A DNA stretch of 64,000 bases, taken from contig NZ_BARG01000029.1 in NCBI RefSeq assembly GCF_000376565.1, forward strand, positions 1-64,000. Direction: 5' to 3'. The position numbers and the translations under genes were made by a program. This DNA comes from Streptomyces hokutonensis (GTDB taxonomy: Bacteria > Actinomycetota > Actinomycetes > Streptomycetales > Streptomycetaceae). The notes beneath the pieces were generated by a model. That model made no database searches and was not told where the DNA came from. It worked only from the letters and a program-made list of their open reading frames with translations. The stretch's first letter is position 1. Every line of letters begins with the position of its first letter. Below are positions 50,657 to 59,829 of this stretch, piece by piece.

Positions 50657-51856
50657 TTGAACACCACCACACGCACCGCCCTCGCCGCAGCCCTGATCGC
50701 CGCCACCGCGGTGCTCGCCGGGCCCGTGGCGAGCGCCGCGCCCAGAGTCGCGCACGCCGAGCCGGTGAGCGTCACGCCCGGGGGACAGGCGGGCAACGGC
50801 GCCTCGTCCGGGCCCGTCATCAGCCGCAACGGCCGCTACGTCGCCTTCAATTCGGCCGCCGAGGACCTCGACCCGAACGTCCCGCACGGCGGCATGTACA
50901 TCCGGGACCTGCGCACCCACACCACCCGCTTCGCCGGATTCGGCGGCATCGTGGCCGTCCTGAACGACGGCCGCTACGTCTACCACCAGAACGACGACGC
51001 GTACCTGGTCACCCCGGGCAGGCCCGGGCAGAAAGCCTTCGGCATCGAGATCCCCGAAGGATTCACCGGACCGCCCGCCGAGTTCTCCGTCAGCCCCAAC
51101 GGCCGCTACGCCGTCTACACGCTCCACCAGACCGGCGAGGGCACCGTGGTCTTCCTGCGCGACCGTGTCGCCGGCACCACCGAGCGGATCAGCCACCCCC
51201 GCCCGACCTGGGAGCCCCGCAACGCCTTCGCGCCGACGGTCAGCGACGACGGCCGGCGCGTCGTCTACGAGTACACCTACGCGAACGGCCCGCGCGGCGA
51301 CGACTGGGGCGACGTGTGGATGTACGACCGCCGCACCCACGCGTACACCCAGATCGACCGCTCCTACGACGGCTCGGGGACCGAGAAGGAGTCCCTGAAA
51401 CCGTCCATCGGCGGAAACGGCCGCACTGTTGTCTTCGAGTCCCGGGACACGCACCTAGTCCCCGACGACAACGACGTCAGCTGGAACGTGTTCGTGCACG
51501 ACATCGCCACCGGCGAGAACCTCCGCATCCACGGCACCCAGGGCGGCACCGGCGAGGTCTACACCCGCGAGCCCGCGGTGAGCGCCGACGGCCGGTACGT
51601 GACGTTCATGTCGAAGGTGGTGGAACCCGGCAGCCAGTACGGCACGGAGAACCCCGTCTATCTGCGGGACCTGAGGAGGGGCACCACGACCCTCGTCACC
51701 CCGGACCGCACCGGCGGCACGGCCTCGGCCACCGTCGCCCCGGGCGGGATCGCCGACGGCGCCCGCCGGGTCGTGTTCCTGACCTACGACCCGACACTGA
51801 TCCCGGGCGGCGACGCCAACGACACCACCGACGTCTTCGTACGTCACCTGAAGTGA
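50657..51856 (+). CDS. Second secreted PD40-type beta-propeller
   Basis: This 399-residue paralogue of the preceding gene starts at a TTG behind GGGGGAA. It has a signal peptide (AALIAATAVLAGPVASAAP) and propeller blades of the same design (ISRNGRYVAFNSAAEDL, SVSPNGRYAVYT, VSDDGRRVVYEY, VSADGRYVTFM). The blades are more divergent, and the calcium-like loops are mostly lost except in the last (GGDANDTTDVFVRHL). The two genes form a probable operon that ends at the 51889 hairpin. Function is unknown. Confidence 0.8.
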   Translation: MNTTTRTALAAALIAATAVLAGPVASAAPRVAHAEPVSVTPGGQAGNGASSGPVISRNGRYVAFNSAAEDLDPNVPHGGMYIRDLRTHTTRFAGFGGIVAVLNDGRYVYHQNDDAYLVTPGRPGQKAFGIEIPEGFTGPPAEFSVSPNGRYAVYTLHQTGEGTVVFLRDRVAGTTERISHPRPTWEPRNAFAPTVSDDGRRVVYEYTYANGPRGDDWGDVWMYDRRTHAYTQIDRSYDGSGTEKESLKPSIGGNGRTVVFESRDTHLVPDDNDVSWNVFVHDIATGENLRIHGTQGGTGEVYTREPAVSADGRYVTFMSKVVEPGSQYGTENPVYLRDLRRGTTTLVTPDRTGGTASATVAPGGIADGARRVVFLTYDPTLIPGGDANDTTDVFVRHLK

Positions 51857-51884
51857 TCGACCGCATCCTGAGACGAACGTGAGC

Positions 51885-51965
51885 ATGGCACGGGGGCTGT
51901 GCCAGACTGCCCCCGTGTTCTCGTTCGCCACGATTATTGGCAGCAGGCGCGCCGGTCCGCAGTGA
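51885..51965 (+). CDS. Putative cimA leader peptide with tandem ATT isoleucine codons
   Basis: From the ATG at 51885 the frame has 26 codons; the GTG at 51915 gives a 16-codon form. Both end FATIIGSRRAGPQ and stop at 51965. The two adjacent Ile codons are both ATT, which is very rare in genes of this window where ATC dominates. The stop lies 56 bases before the terminator. Because cimA opens the pyruvate route to isoleucine, stalling at Ile-Ile would be a direct signal. Confidence 0.6.
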   Translation: MARGLCQTAPVFSFATIIGSRRAGPQ

Positions 51966-52021
51966 CCGCCTCGTACGACCAGGTACGGGCGATCACCGTC
52001 GTCTCTCGCCCCGCGCGCAGA

Positions 52022-52046
52022 CCTCTCGCACCCGCGAGGGGTTTTT
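52022..52046 (+). terminator. Attenuator terminator of cimA
   Basis: Arms CCTCTCG (52022-52028) and CGAGGGG (52035-52041), paired over seven bases with one G-U, are followed by five T residues. Stem and position match the ilvB attenuator (CGAGGGG plus U-tract). Confidence 0.75.
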
Positions 52047-52158
52047 CGCTTTTCTGGCCCACCTTCAGCCGGGAAAGCAGTGCGAGGGATCATTGAGGGA
52101 CGGTGGAGCCGGTCATTCCGGTACAGACCGAGATTCAGATCCTCAGGAGCCAGACACC

Positions 52159-53763
52159 ATGACGGAAACCAGCGCACTCGACGATGCGTTCCACGTCTTC
52201 GACACGACCCTGCGTGACGGCGCGCAGCGGGAGGGCATCAACCTCACCGTCGCGGACAAGCTGGCCATCGCCCGGCACCTGGACGACTTCGGCGTCGGTT
52301 TCATCGAGGGCGGCTGGCCGGGCGCCAACCCGAGGGACACCGAGTTCTTCGCCCGCGCCCAGCAGGAGATCGAGTTCAAGCACGCGCAGCTGGTCGCGTT
52401 CGGCGCCACCCGCCGCGCCGGCGCCAAGGCCGCCGAGGACCCGCAGGTCAAGGCGCTCCTGGACTCCGGCGCCGATGTCATCACCCTGGTCGCCAAGTCG
52501 CACGACCGGCATGTCGAGCTGGCCCTGCGCACGACCCTCGACGAGAACCTGGAGATGGTCCGCGACACCGTCTCCCACCTGGTCGCCCAGGGCCGCCGCG
52601 TCTTCGTCGACTGCGAGCACTTCTTCGACGGCTACCGCGCCAACCCCGAGTACGCGAAGGCCGTCGTCCGCGCGGCCTCCGAGGCCGGCGCGTCCGTCGT
52701 GATCCTCTGCGACACCAACGGCGGGATGCTCCCGGCGCAGGTCCAGGCGGTCGTCGCCACCGTCCTCGCCGACACCGGCGCCCGGCTCGGCATCCACACC
52801 CAGGACGACACCGGCTGCGCGGTCGCCAACACCCTCGCCGCCGTCGACGCGGGCGCGACCCACGTCCAGTGCACGGCGAACGGCTACGGCGAGCGCGTCG
52901 GCAACGCCAACCTCTTCCCGGTCGTCGCCGCCCTGGAGCTGAAGTACGGCAAGAAGGTCCTCCCCGACGGCAAGCTCCGCGAGATGACCCGCATCTCGCA
53001 CGCGATCGCCGAGGTCGTGAACCTCACCCCCTCCACGCACCAGCCCTACGTCGGCGTATCGGCCTTCGCCCACAAGGCCGGCCTGCACGCCTCCGCGATC
53101 AAGGTCGACCCGGACCTGTACCAGCACATCGACCCCGAGCAGGTCGGCAACACCATGCGCATGCTGGTCTCCGACATGGCGGGCCGCGCCTCCATCGAGC
53201 TCAAGGGCAAAGAACTCGGCGTCGACATCAGCGGCGACCGCGAACTGGTCGGCCGGGTCGTGGACCGCGTCAAGGAGCGCGAACTCATGGGCTACACCTA
53301 CGAGGCGGCCGACGCCTCCTTCGAGCTCCTCCTCCGCGCCGAGGCGGAGGGCAAGGCCCGCTCCTACTTCCAGGTCGAGTCCTGGCGCGCGATCGTCGAG
53401 GACCGCCCCGACGGCAGCCACGCCAACGAGGCCACGGTCAAGCTCTACGCCAAGGGCGAGCGCATCGTCGCCACGGCCGAGGGCAACGGCCCGGTCAACG
53501 CCCTCGACCGCGCCCTCCGCGTCGCCCTGGAGAAGATCTACCCCCAGCTCGCCAAGCTCGACCTCGTCGACTACAAGGTCCGCATCCTGGAAGGCGTCCA
53601 CGGCACGTCGTCCACCACCCGCGTCCTGATCTCCACGTCCGACGGTTCGGGCGAGTGGTCGACGGTCGGCGTCGCGGAGAACGTCATCGCCGCGTCCTGG
53701 CAGGCGTTGGAGGACGCGTACACCTACGGCCTCCTCCGCGCCGGCGTCGAGCCCGCCAAGTAG
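52159..53763 (+). CDS. cimA: Citramalate synthase
   Basis: The 534-residue enzyme condenses pyruvate and acetyl-CoA to (R)-citramalate, the first step of the threonine-independent route to isoleucine. The HMGL-like barrel has FDTTLRDGAQREGINLTV at the N-terminus, ILCDTNGGMLP, and the metal HxH in LGIHTQDDTG. The C-terminal regulatory LeuA-dimer domain (about residues 390-530) senses the end product. The ATG at 52159 follows CAGGAG. The length and this LeuA-type domain distinguish it from isopropylmalate synthase, and S. coelicolor annotation has called it leuA2 (recalled). A leader attenuator lies upstream. Confidence 0.92.
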   Translation: MTETSALDDAFHVFDTTLRDGAQREGINLTVADKLAIARHLDDFGVGFIEGGWPGANPRDTEFFARAQQEIEFKHAQLVAFGATRRAGAKAAEDPQVKALLDSGADVITLVAKSHDRHVELALRTTLDENLEMVRDTVSHLVAQGRRVFVDCEHFFDGYRANPEYAKAVVRAASEAGASVVILCDTNGGMLPAQVQAVVATVLADTGARLGIHTQDDTGCAVANTLAAVDAGATHVQCTANGYGERVGNANLFPVVAALELKYGKKVLPDGKLREMTRISHAIAEVVNLTPSTHQPYVGVSAFAHKAGLHASAIKVDPDLYQHIDPEQVGNTMRMLVSDMAGRASIELKGKELGVDISGDRELVGRVVDRVKERELMGYTYEAADASFELLLRAEAEGKARSYFQVESWRAIVEDRPDGSHANEATVKLYAKGERIVATAEGNGPVNALDRALRVALEKIYPQLAKLDLVDYKVRILEGVHGTSSTTRVLISTSDGSGEWSTVGVAENVIAASWQALEDAYTYGLLRAGVEPAK

Positions 53764-53770
53764 CCCGCCC

Positions 53771-54262
53771 TCAACAGGAGTTCTCGGCGAGCTTCTCGAA
53801 CTCGCCGAGACTCATGGCCTTGTCGTCGGCCCAGACCTGGCCGGGCTTGAGGGCGGTGATCTGTTCGGTGGAGAAGTCGACGAACCCGTTGTACGAGTCG
53901 CCGGTGATGTAGTGCTCGAAGGTCAGCCTGTAGTGGTGCTTCGGCAGGAGCCGCTGCTCGCCCCGGTGCCGGGCCTGCCAGGCCGCCGGCGGCGAGAAGA
54001 GCGGGAACTCTGCGTCCCCGCTCAGCTTCTCCTTCCGCACGTCCCACCCCGTGGTGACCGGTCCGTCGTCGATCCCCTTGGCCCAGCCGTCGAGCGACGG
54101 CGACTGGTAGTCGTCGTCCCCGCACGGCCGGATCAGCGCGTGCGGCACCCCGTCCGCCCCGAGCCGCACCCCGGCCAGCGGCAGATCTACGGCCGCGCAC
54201 CCACTGAGCAGCAGACACCCCGCCACCACACCCGCAACCGCCACCGCCCCCCGGGTCAGCAC
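53771..54262 (-). CDS. Lipoprotein, paralogue of its upstream neighbour
   Basis: The 163-residue precursor has a signal with LLLSGC lipobox (lipid Cys at about residue 22). The soluble domain holds the shared pattern FPLFSPPAAWQA, QRLLPKHHYRLTF, and LKPGQVWADDKAMSLGEFEKL. It ends in Cys. The start is the GTG at 54262, overlapping the preceding gene's stop by seven bases (GTGCTGA). No family is recognised. It ends seven bases from cimA on the opposite strand. Confidence 0.8.
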   Translation of the reverse strand: MLTRGAVAVAGVVAGCLLLSGCAAVDLPLAGVRLGADGVPHALIRPCGDDDYQSPSLDGWAKGIDDGPVTTGWDVRKEKLSGDAEFPLFSPPAAWQARHRGEQRLLPKHHYRLTFEHYITGDSYNGFVDFSTEQITALKPGQVWADDKAMSLGEFEKLAENSC

Positions 54263-54762
54263 GCGTCGTCCACGAGGTCGTCGAAGTCGTCCTGGCTCAT
54301 CGCACGGCTGTCGGCCCAGACCTGGCCGGGTTTCAGCCGGTTCAGGTCGGCGGTGGTGAAGTAGACCACGATGTCGTACGGGTCCGAGCCCGCGCGGGGG
54401 CCGGTGACGTCGAGGGCGTAGGTGCGGCCGGGCTGGAGCCGCTGCGGCCCGGTCGCCTCCGTGTGCCAGGCGGCGGGCGGCGAGAAGAGCGGGAACGTCG
54501 CCGTGGAGACCTCCACCGCCGTGCCGAAATCGGGCCGCCAGCCGGTCTGCTGGTCGAGCGGCTCACTGGTGCCCGCGTCCTTGGTGGGCCAACTGCTCAG
54601 TTCCGCCCGGCTGCCATGGTCACCGTCGCACAGCCGCACCGTGGCGACCGGCGTACCGTCCTCGTCCAACCGGACGGCCGCGAGCGACTGTTGAGCCGGG
54701 CTGCACCCGCCGAGCAGCACACCCCCCGCGACCGCACCCACCGCCACTAAGAAACGTTTCAT
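54256..54762 (-). CDS. Lipoprotein, paralogue of its downstream neighbour
   Basis: The 168-residue precursor starts at the ATG at 54762 (MKRFLVAVGAVAGG) with a GVLLGGC lipobox. It shares FPLFSPPAAWHT, QRLQPGRTYALDV, and LKPGQVWADSRAMSQDDFDDL with the next lipoprotein. It also has a conserved DGTPVATVRLC segment. The ribosome binding G-tract lies in the loop of a hairpin (54763-54789). It follows the GH30 gene by 41 bases on the same strand and may be co-transcribed with it. No family is recognised. Confidence 0.8.
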   Translation of the reverse strand: MKRFLVAVGAVAGGVLLGGCSPAQQSLAAVRLDEDGTPVATVRLCDGDHGSRAELSSWPTKDAGTSEPLDQQTGWRPDFGTAVEVSTATFPLFSPPAAWHTEATGPQRLQPGRTYALDVTGPRAGSDPYDIVVYFTTADLNRLKPGQVWADSRAMSQDDFDDLVDDAC

Positions 54763-54789
54763 GTCCCGCCCCCCCGTCGAGGGCGGGAC
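54763..54789 (-). promoter_or_regulatory. Hairpin abutting the lipoprotein start codon
   Basis: Arms GTCCCGCC and GGCGGGAC (54782-54789 and 54763-54770) form a perfect 8-base stem that ends directly at the ATG. It may terminate GH30 transcription or hide the ribosome binding site of the lipoprotein gene. Confidence 0.5.
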
Positions 54790-54803
54790 ACGACCCGCCC
54801 TGC

Positions 54804-56672
54804 CTACTGCAAGTGCCACTTCTGGTTGGCGGCTCCTGTGCAGGTCCAGATCTGCGCGCGCGTCCCGTTCGTCGACGTATTGCCCGTCACGTCAAGGCAC
54901 TTGTTGGCCGCCGTATTCACCACATCACCGGTCGTGGAGTTGTACGACCACTGTTGCGCGGCGGTTCCGTTGCAGTCGTACAACTGCACCTTGGCCCCGT
55001 CGGCGGTCGAAGCCGACGTCACGTCGAGGCACTTGCCGAGCGCGCGCACCGTGCCGTCGGTGCCCACGGTCCACTGCTGGGCGGTCGAGCCGTTGCAGTC
55101 GTAGAGCTGGACGGCGGTGCCGTTGGTGGTCGAAGCACCGGCCACGTCAAGGCACTTGCTCGCCAGGCCCACGAACGCACCGGTCTGGGCGCCTCCGCCG
55201 GACTGCGTTCCCGTCCAGGTGAAGGTCGCGGAGGTCTTGCCGGGGAGGGAGTAAGTCGCGTGCTGGCCACCCCAGTTGATGGTGACGGTCTTCGCCGTGG
55301 ACGCGTCGTTGTACGCGATGAGCGCCTTCGAACCGTCCGGGTTGCGCCACGCCACGTTCGGCACGTTCGTGGACGCCGTCGAAGCGATCCGCTGCGCGCC
55401 CGGCCGGACGAACTTCGTCAGCTGGCCCATCGTGTAGTACTCGACCGTGTAGTCGACGGTCCCGCTCGCGCCGTCACCGTTGTGCACGGTGATGAGACCC
55501 GTGCAGGTGCCGCAACCGCCGTTGTGCGGGCCCATGTTCTGGTCCACGGCCAGCGACCACTTGGTGACCGACTTCGCCCAGTTGCGGGTGTAGTCGATGA
55601 TGTTGTTCATGTCCTCGCGCTGCTGGTTGGCGATCCAGGTGCCGCCGGAGTGCTCGGTGCCGAAGGCGTCGAGGGTGGGGTACTGGTTGTGGACCGTCGT
55701 CTGCTTGGTGACGTCACCGCCATAGCCGTGCCAGGCGATCCCGCCGAAGTTCGGGTTGGAACGCACCGCGGCGTCGTCCACGGTCGAGGCCGCGTACGAG
55801 TCGTACACGTCCCAGTTCCAGTCGTGCGCGAGGACCTTCGTGGTCAGGCCGGACGCGTTGAGCTTGGGCAGCAGCTCGCTCTTGGTGAAGTACGCCAGCC
55901 CGGACGCGTTCCAGCTCATCGACGGGTACCCGGAACAGCACGTCGGCTCGTTCTGGACCGTCACGTACGACACCGGAACGCCCTGGTCCTTGTACGCCTG
56001 GAGGTACTTGACGAAGTAGTTGGCGTAGGCGCCGTAGTCCTCGGACTTCAGCCAGCCGCCGTTGAGCGAGCCGCTGTCCTTCATCCACGCGGGCGCCGTC
56101 CATGGCGAGGCCATGACAGTCAGAGAGGGGTTGAGGCTCAACGCCTGCTTGGTCAGCGGCACCACGTCCGCCAGGTCGTGCGCGATCGAGAAGGAGGTGA
56201 GGTTCGGGTCGGTCGCGCCGGAGGCCACGTCGTCGTACGTGTACCCGTACCGGGCGAGGTCGGAGGCGCCCATCGGGTTGCGCAGGAACGACAGCCCGAT
56301 CCCGTCCGTCGGCGAGAACAGCTTGGTCATGGTCGCGTTGCGGGTCGCCGCCGACAGCGCGCCGCTGCTGTTCATCAGCCAGGCCGCGGTGTCCGTGAAG
56401 GACGCGCCGCCGCCGGTGAAGGTCTGGTAGCGGGTGTTCTCGTCGACGGTGATGTTCTCGCCGCTGCCGCCCGTCCCGGACGAGAAGGCGAACGGAGTCT
56501 GGGCCTGGAGGCCGCGCGTGACATGGCGTCCGGCGGCGTCGTCGGTGGTGGTGAGCCAGGCCGTGACCTGTTCACCGGCCGCGTGCGCGGGTGGTACGGC
56601 CGCGGTGAAGCCGGCCACGGAGAGCAGCCCGGCGAGCAGCAGCCGGGCCGTGCGGGGGGTTCTCCTGGACAT
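54804..56672 (-). CDS. Secreted GH30 glycosidase with ricin-type CBM13
   Basis: The 622-residue enzyme has a Sec signal (cleaved near PAHAAGE), a GH30 catalytic domain (about residues 50-475) and a C-terminal ricin-B domain with three QxW repeats (AQQWTV, AQQWSY, NQKWHL, about 490-622). The acid/base Glu242 is in VQNEPTCC and the nucleophile Glu340 in FGTEHSGG. The family includes beta-1,6-glucanases and glucosylceramidases; the substrate is not fixed by sequence. The domain order is common in Streptomyces. It is divergent from the GH3 gene, so both may respond to the same glucan. Confidence 0.92.
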   Translation of the reverse strand: MSRRTPRTARLLLAGLLSVAGFTAAVPPAHAAGEQVTAWLTTTDDAAGRHVTRGLQAQTPFAFSSGTGGSGENITVDENTRYQTFTGGGASFTDTAAWLMNSSGALSAATRNATMTKLFSPTDGIGLSFLRNPMGASDLARYGYTYDDVASGATDPNLTSFSIAHDLADVVPLTKQALSLNPSLTVMASPWTAPAWMKDSGSLNGGWLKSEDYGAYANYFVKYLQAYKDQGVPVSYVTVQNEPTCCSGYPSMSWNASGLAYFTKSELLPKLNASGLTTKVLAHDWNWDVYDSYAASTVDDAAVRSNPNFGGIAWHGYGGDVTKQTTVHNQYPTLDAFGTEHSGGTWIANQQREDMNNIIDYTRNWAKSVTKWSLAVDQNMGPHNGGCGTCTGLITVHNGDGASGTVDYTVEYYTMGQLTKFVRPGAQRIASTASTNVPNVAWRNPDGSKALIAYNDASTAKTVTINWGGQHATYSLPGKTSATFTWTGTQSGGGAQTGAFVGLASKCLDVAGASTTNGTAVQLYDCNGSTAQQWTVGTDGTVRALGKCLDVTSASTADGAKVQLYDCNGTAAQQWSYNSTTGDVVNTAANKCLDVTGNTSTNGTRAQIWTCTGAANQKWHLQ

Positions 56673-56806
56673 GGATGCGTTAGCCCTTCCTGACGAGACG
56701 TCTTGACGGGTCTGCGGGCCGTTAGTTAACTCACGGCGTGATCTAAGTCATGAGTGAACTGTGCGAACCCAGAGTGAACCAGAGCTCCAGAGCCGAGGGA
56801 AGGTCC

Positions 56807-59800
56807 ATGCCAAGAACCGCCCTGCTCGTTTCCACCGCCCTGTGCGCCGCGCTGCTGTCACCGGCCGCCGTCTCCCAGGCGGCAGCCGCCGCCGACCCAG
56901 CCCCCACCCCCGTCGACCGCTTCGAGGGCGAGGTGCCCTTCGCGAGCCAGCCAGCCGAGGGCATCTTCACCTGGGGCAGCGACAACGACGACCCGCCCCA
57001 GCTGGCCCTGACCGCGAGACCGGACGCCCCCGAGGGCGCGAAGGTACTCACCGGCACCTACGACATCAGCGGCTACGGCGGCTTCACCCACGACTTCGCC
57101 GCGACCGAGCCCGCCCACGACTGGTCCGCCCATCAGGGCATCCGTTTCTGGTGGGACGGCCAGAACACGGGCAAGTCGAGCAACTTCGAGATCAAGGACG
57201 GCGGCGCGAACGGCGAGGCCTCCGAGCTGTGGACGACGTCCTTCACGGACGACTTCACGGGCTGGAAGCAGATCGAGATCCCGTTCACCGACTTCGTCTA
57301 CCGCACGGACTACCAGCCCGTCGGCGGCATCGACCACGTCCTGGGCCTCACCCAGATGTGGGGCTACGCGGTCACCCTCCCGGTCGGCATCCACAGCCAA
57401 TTCGCCATGGACGACGTCGAGTTGTACGGCAAGGCCGACCAGTCGCTGCGCGCGAACGTCACCACCGACTCGGCCGTCTACCCGGTGAAGGAGGGCGGTA
57501 CGGCCACGGTCAAGGTCACCGTCGCCACCACCGGCTCCGCGCCGATCGACGACCCGGTGACCGTCGCGTACACGTCCGACGGCGGCACCGCCACCTCCGG
57601 CAAGGACTACACCCCGGTCTCCGGCACCCTCACCTTCCCGGCGGGCACCGCGTCCGGCACCACGCAGACCGTCACGGTCCGCACCCTCAAGGACAAGTCC
57701 GCCGAGAACGCCGAGACGATCCCGCTGAAGCTCACGGTCACCGGCGCCAAGGCCCCGGCCGAGACGCCCCAGGTCGTCATCGACGCGCACGGACTGCCGT
57801 ACCTGGACAGCAAGTTGCCGATCAAGAAGCGCGTCGCCGACCTGGTGAAGCGCATGTCGCTGGAGGAGAAGGCCGGGCAGATGACCCAGGCCGAGCGCGG
57901 CGGGATCGGCACGGGCGCCGACATCGCCACCTATGACCTCGGCTCCCTGCTCTCCGGCGGCGGCTCGACCCCGACGCCCAACACGGCGGCCGCCTGGGCG
58001 AAGATGATCGACTCGTTCCAACTCCGGGCGCAGGCAACGCGGTTCCAGATCCCGCTGATCTACGGCGTCGACGCGGTCCACGGCCACAACAACCTGGCCG
58101 GCGCCACGATCATGCCGCACAACATCGGCATCGGCGCGACCCGCGACCCCCAACTCGCCGAGAAAACCGGCGCGGTGACGGCCAGCGAGGTCCGCTCGAC
58201 CGGCGTCCCGTGGGACTTCGCGCCCTGCCTCTGCGTCACCCGTGACGAACGCTGGGGCCGCTCCTACGAGTCCTTCGGCGAGGACCCGGCGCTCGTGCAG
58301 TCCATGGAGACGATGATCCAGGGCCTCCAAGGCGCCGCGAACGGCAGGCAGTTGAAGGACGACGACAAGGTCCTCGCCACCGCCAAGCACTTCGTCGGCG
58401 ACGGCGGCACGGCCTACGGCTCCTCCACCACCGGCACCTACACCATCGACCAGGGCGTCACCACCGTCACCCGGCAGCAGCTGGAGGCCATCCACCTGGC
58501 GCCGTACCAGACGGCCGTCGACCGGGGCATCGGCACGGTCATGCCGTCCTACTCCTCGCTCGACATCGTCGGCGACGGTCTCGGCCCGGTGAAGATGCAC
58601 GCCCGCGCCGACATGATCAACGGCGTCCTCAAGAACCGGATGGGCTTCGACGGCTTCGTCATCAGCGACTGGAACGCCATCGACCAACTCCCGGGCGACT
58701 ACGCCTCCCACGTCGACACGGCGGTCAACGCGGGCGTCGACATGATGATGGTCCCGTACAGCTACAAGGACTTCAGCTCGACGCTGATCGCCGAGGTGAA
58801 GGCGGGCCACGTCACCGAGAAGCGGATCGACGACGCCGTATCGCGCATCCTCACCCAGAAGTTCAAGCTCGGCCTCTTCGAGAAGCCGTACGCCGACACG
58901 AGCAACGCGGCGCAGATCGGGTCCAGTTCACACCGGGCCGTGGCGCGGCAGGCGGCGGCGGAGTCGCAGGTGCTGCTGAAGAACGCGGGTGGCGTCCTGC
59001 CGCTGAAGAAGTCGCAGAAGGTCTACGTCGCCGGTTCCAACGCCGACGACCTCGGCAACCAGACCGGCGGCTGGACCATCACCTGGCAGGGCTCGTCCGG
59101 TACCAACACCACCGGCACGACGATCCTCCAGGGCATGAAGAACGCCGGCGGTGACGTCACGTACTCCAAGGACGCCTCCGCCCCGACCGGCGGCTACGAC
59201 GTGGGTGTGGTCGTGGTCGGCGAGACCCCGTACGCCGAGGGCGTGGGCGATGTCGGCAACGGCAACGACCTCACCCTCACCCCCGCCGACCAGGCAGCCG
59301 TGGACAAGGTGTGCGCGGCGATGAAGTGCGCGGTGCTGATCGTCTCCGGGCGCCCGCAGCTGATCGGCGACCAACTGCCCAGGATCGACGCCCTGGTGGC
59401 CTCCTGGCTGCCCGGCACGGAGGGTGACGGCGTGGCCGACGTCCTCTACGGCAAGCGCTCCTTCACCGGTCAACTCCCGGTCACCTGGCCGAAGTCGGAG
59501 GCCCAGCTGCCGATCAACGTGGGCGACACGACGTACGATCCGCAGTTCCCGTACGGCTGGGGCCTGACGACCGTGTCGAAGGCCCCGACGGGTGGCGCGT
59601 CCACCCTGAAGGCGCTGGAGGCCGCGGCGGCGAAGGCCCGCTCGGCGGCGACGGGCAAGGCGCTCGTCACCCAGGCGCGGCTGATCGTGCAGCAGAAGGT
59701 GGGGCAGAACATCACGGCGGCGGTGTCGAAGCCGTTCGCCGACGCGGACCATCTGCTGCTGACCGGGAAGTACGCGGCGGCCGTGAAGAAGCTGGAGGAG

Positions 59801-59818
59801 GCGTACAAGGCGGCGTGA
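56807..59818 (+). CDS. Secreted multidomain GH3 beta-glucosidase
   Basis: The 1003-residue enzyme has a Sec signal (cleaved near SQAAAAAD), an N-terminal CBM11/CIA30-like domain (about 35-195), a Calx-beta domain (about 210-310, KEGGTATVKVTVATTG), the GH3 N-domain (about 330-690, DERWGRSYESFGED and nucleophile Asp621 in VISDWNAID), the GH3 C-domain (about 705-910) and a helical C-terminal tail. It cleaves beta-glucosides outside the cell. The ATG at 56807 follows a GGAAGG site. Divergent from GH30. The presence of Calx-beta in a GH3 protein is less common and may bind calcium. Confidence 0.9.
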   Translation: MPRTALLVSTALCAALLSPAAVSQAAAAADPAPTPVDRFEGEVPFASQPAEGIFTWGSDNDDPPQLALTARPDAPEGAKVLTGTYDISGYGGFTHDFAATEPAHDWSAHQGIRFWWDGQNTGKSSNFEIKDGGANGEASELWTTSFTDDFTGWKQIEIPFTDFVYRTDYQPVGGIDHVLGLTQMWGYAVTLPVGIHSQFAMDDVELYGKADQSLRANVTTDSAVYPVKEGGTATVKVTVATTGSAPIDDPVTVAYTSDGGTATSGKDYTPVSGTLTFPAGTASGTTQTVTVRTLKDKSAENAETIPLKLTVTGAKAPAETPQVVIDAHGLPYLDSKLPIKKRVADLVKRMSLEEKAGQMTQAERGGIGTGADIATYDLGSLLSGGGSTPTPNTAAAWAKMIDSFQLRAQATRFQIPLIYGVDAVHGHNNLAGATIMPHNIGIGATRDPQLAEKTGAVTASEVRSTGVPWDFAPCLCVTRDERWGRSYESFGEDPALVQSMETMIQGLQGAANGRQLKDDDKVLATAKHFVGDGGTAYGSSTTGTYTIDQGVTTVTRQQLEAIHLAPYQTAVDRGIGTVMPSYSSLDIVGDGLGPVKMHARADMINGVLKNRMGFDGFVISDWNAIDQLPGDYASHVDTAVNAGVDMMMVPYSYKDFSSTLIAEVKAGHVTEKRIDDAVSRILTQKFKLGLFEKPYADTSNAAQIGSSSHRAVARQAAAESQVLLKNAGGVLPLKKSQKVYVAGSNADDLGNQTGGWTITWQGSSGTNTTGTTILQGMKNAGGDVTYSKDASAPTGGYDVGVVVVGETPYAEGVGDVGNGNDLTLTPADQAAVDKVCAAMKCAVLIVSGRPQLIGDQLPRIDALVASWLPGTEGDGVADVLYGKRSFTGQLPVTWPKSEAQLPINVGDTTYDPQFPYGWGLTTVSKAPTGGASTLKALEAAAAKARSAATGKALVTQARLIVQQKVGQNITAAVSKPFADADHLLLTGKYAAAVKKLEEAYKAA

Positions 59819-59829
59819 GTGCGCTGCTT

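Larger units (their letters stand above)
51857..52158 (+). promoter_or_regulatory. cimA leader region: hairpin, leader ORF and attenuator
   Basis: This 302-base gap has three elements in order. A perfect 9-base hairpin (CACGGGGGC at 51889-51897, complement at 51909-51917) may end the propeller operon. A leader ORF ends at 51965. A U-tract terminator lies at 52022-52046. The cimA ribosome binding site (CAGGAG) follows. The arrangement parallels the ilvB leader in this same window and implies attenuation by isoleucine supply. Confidence 0.65.
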
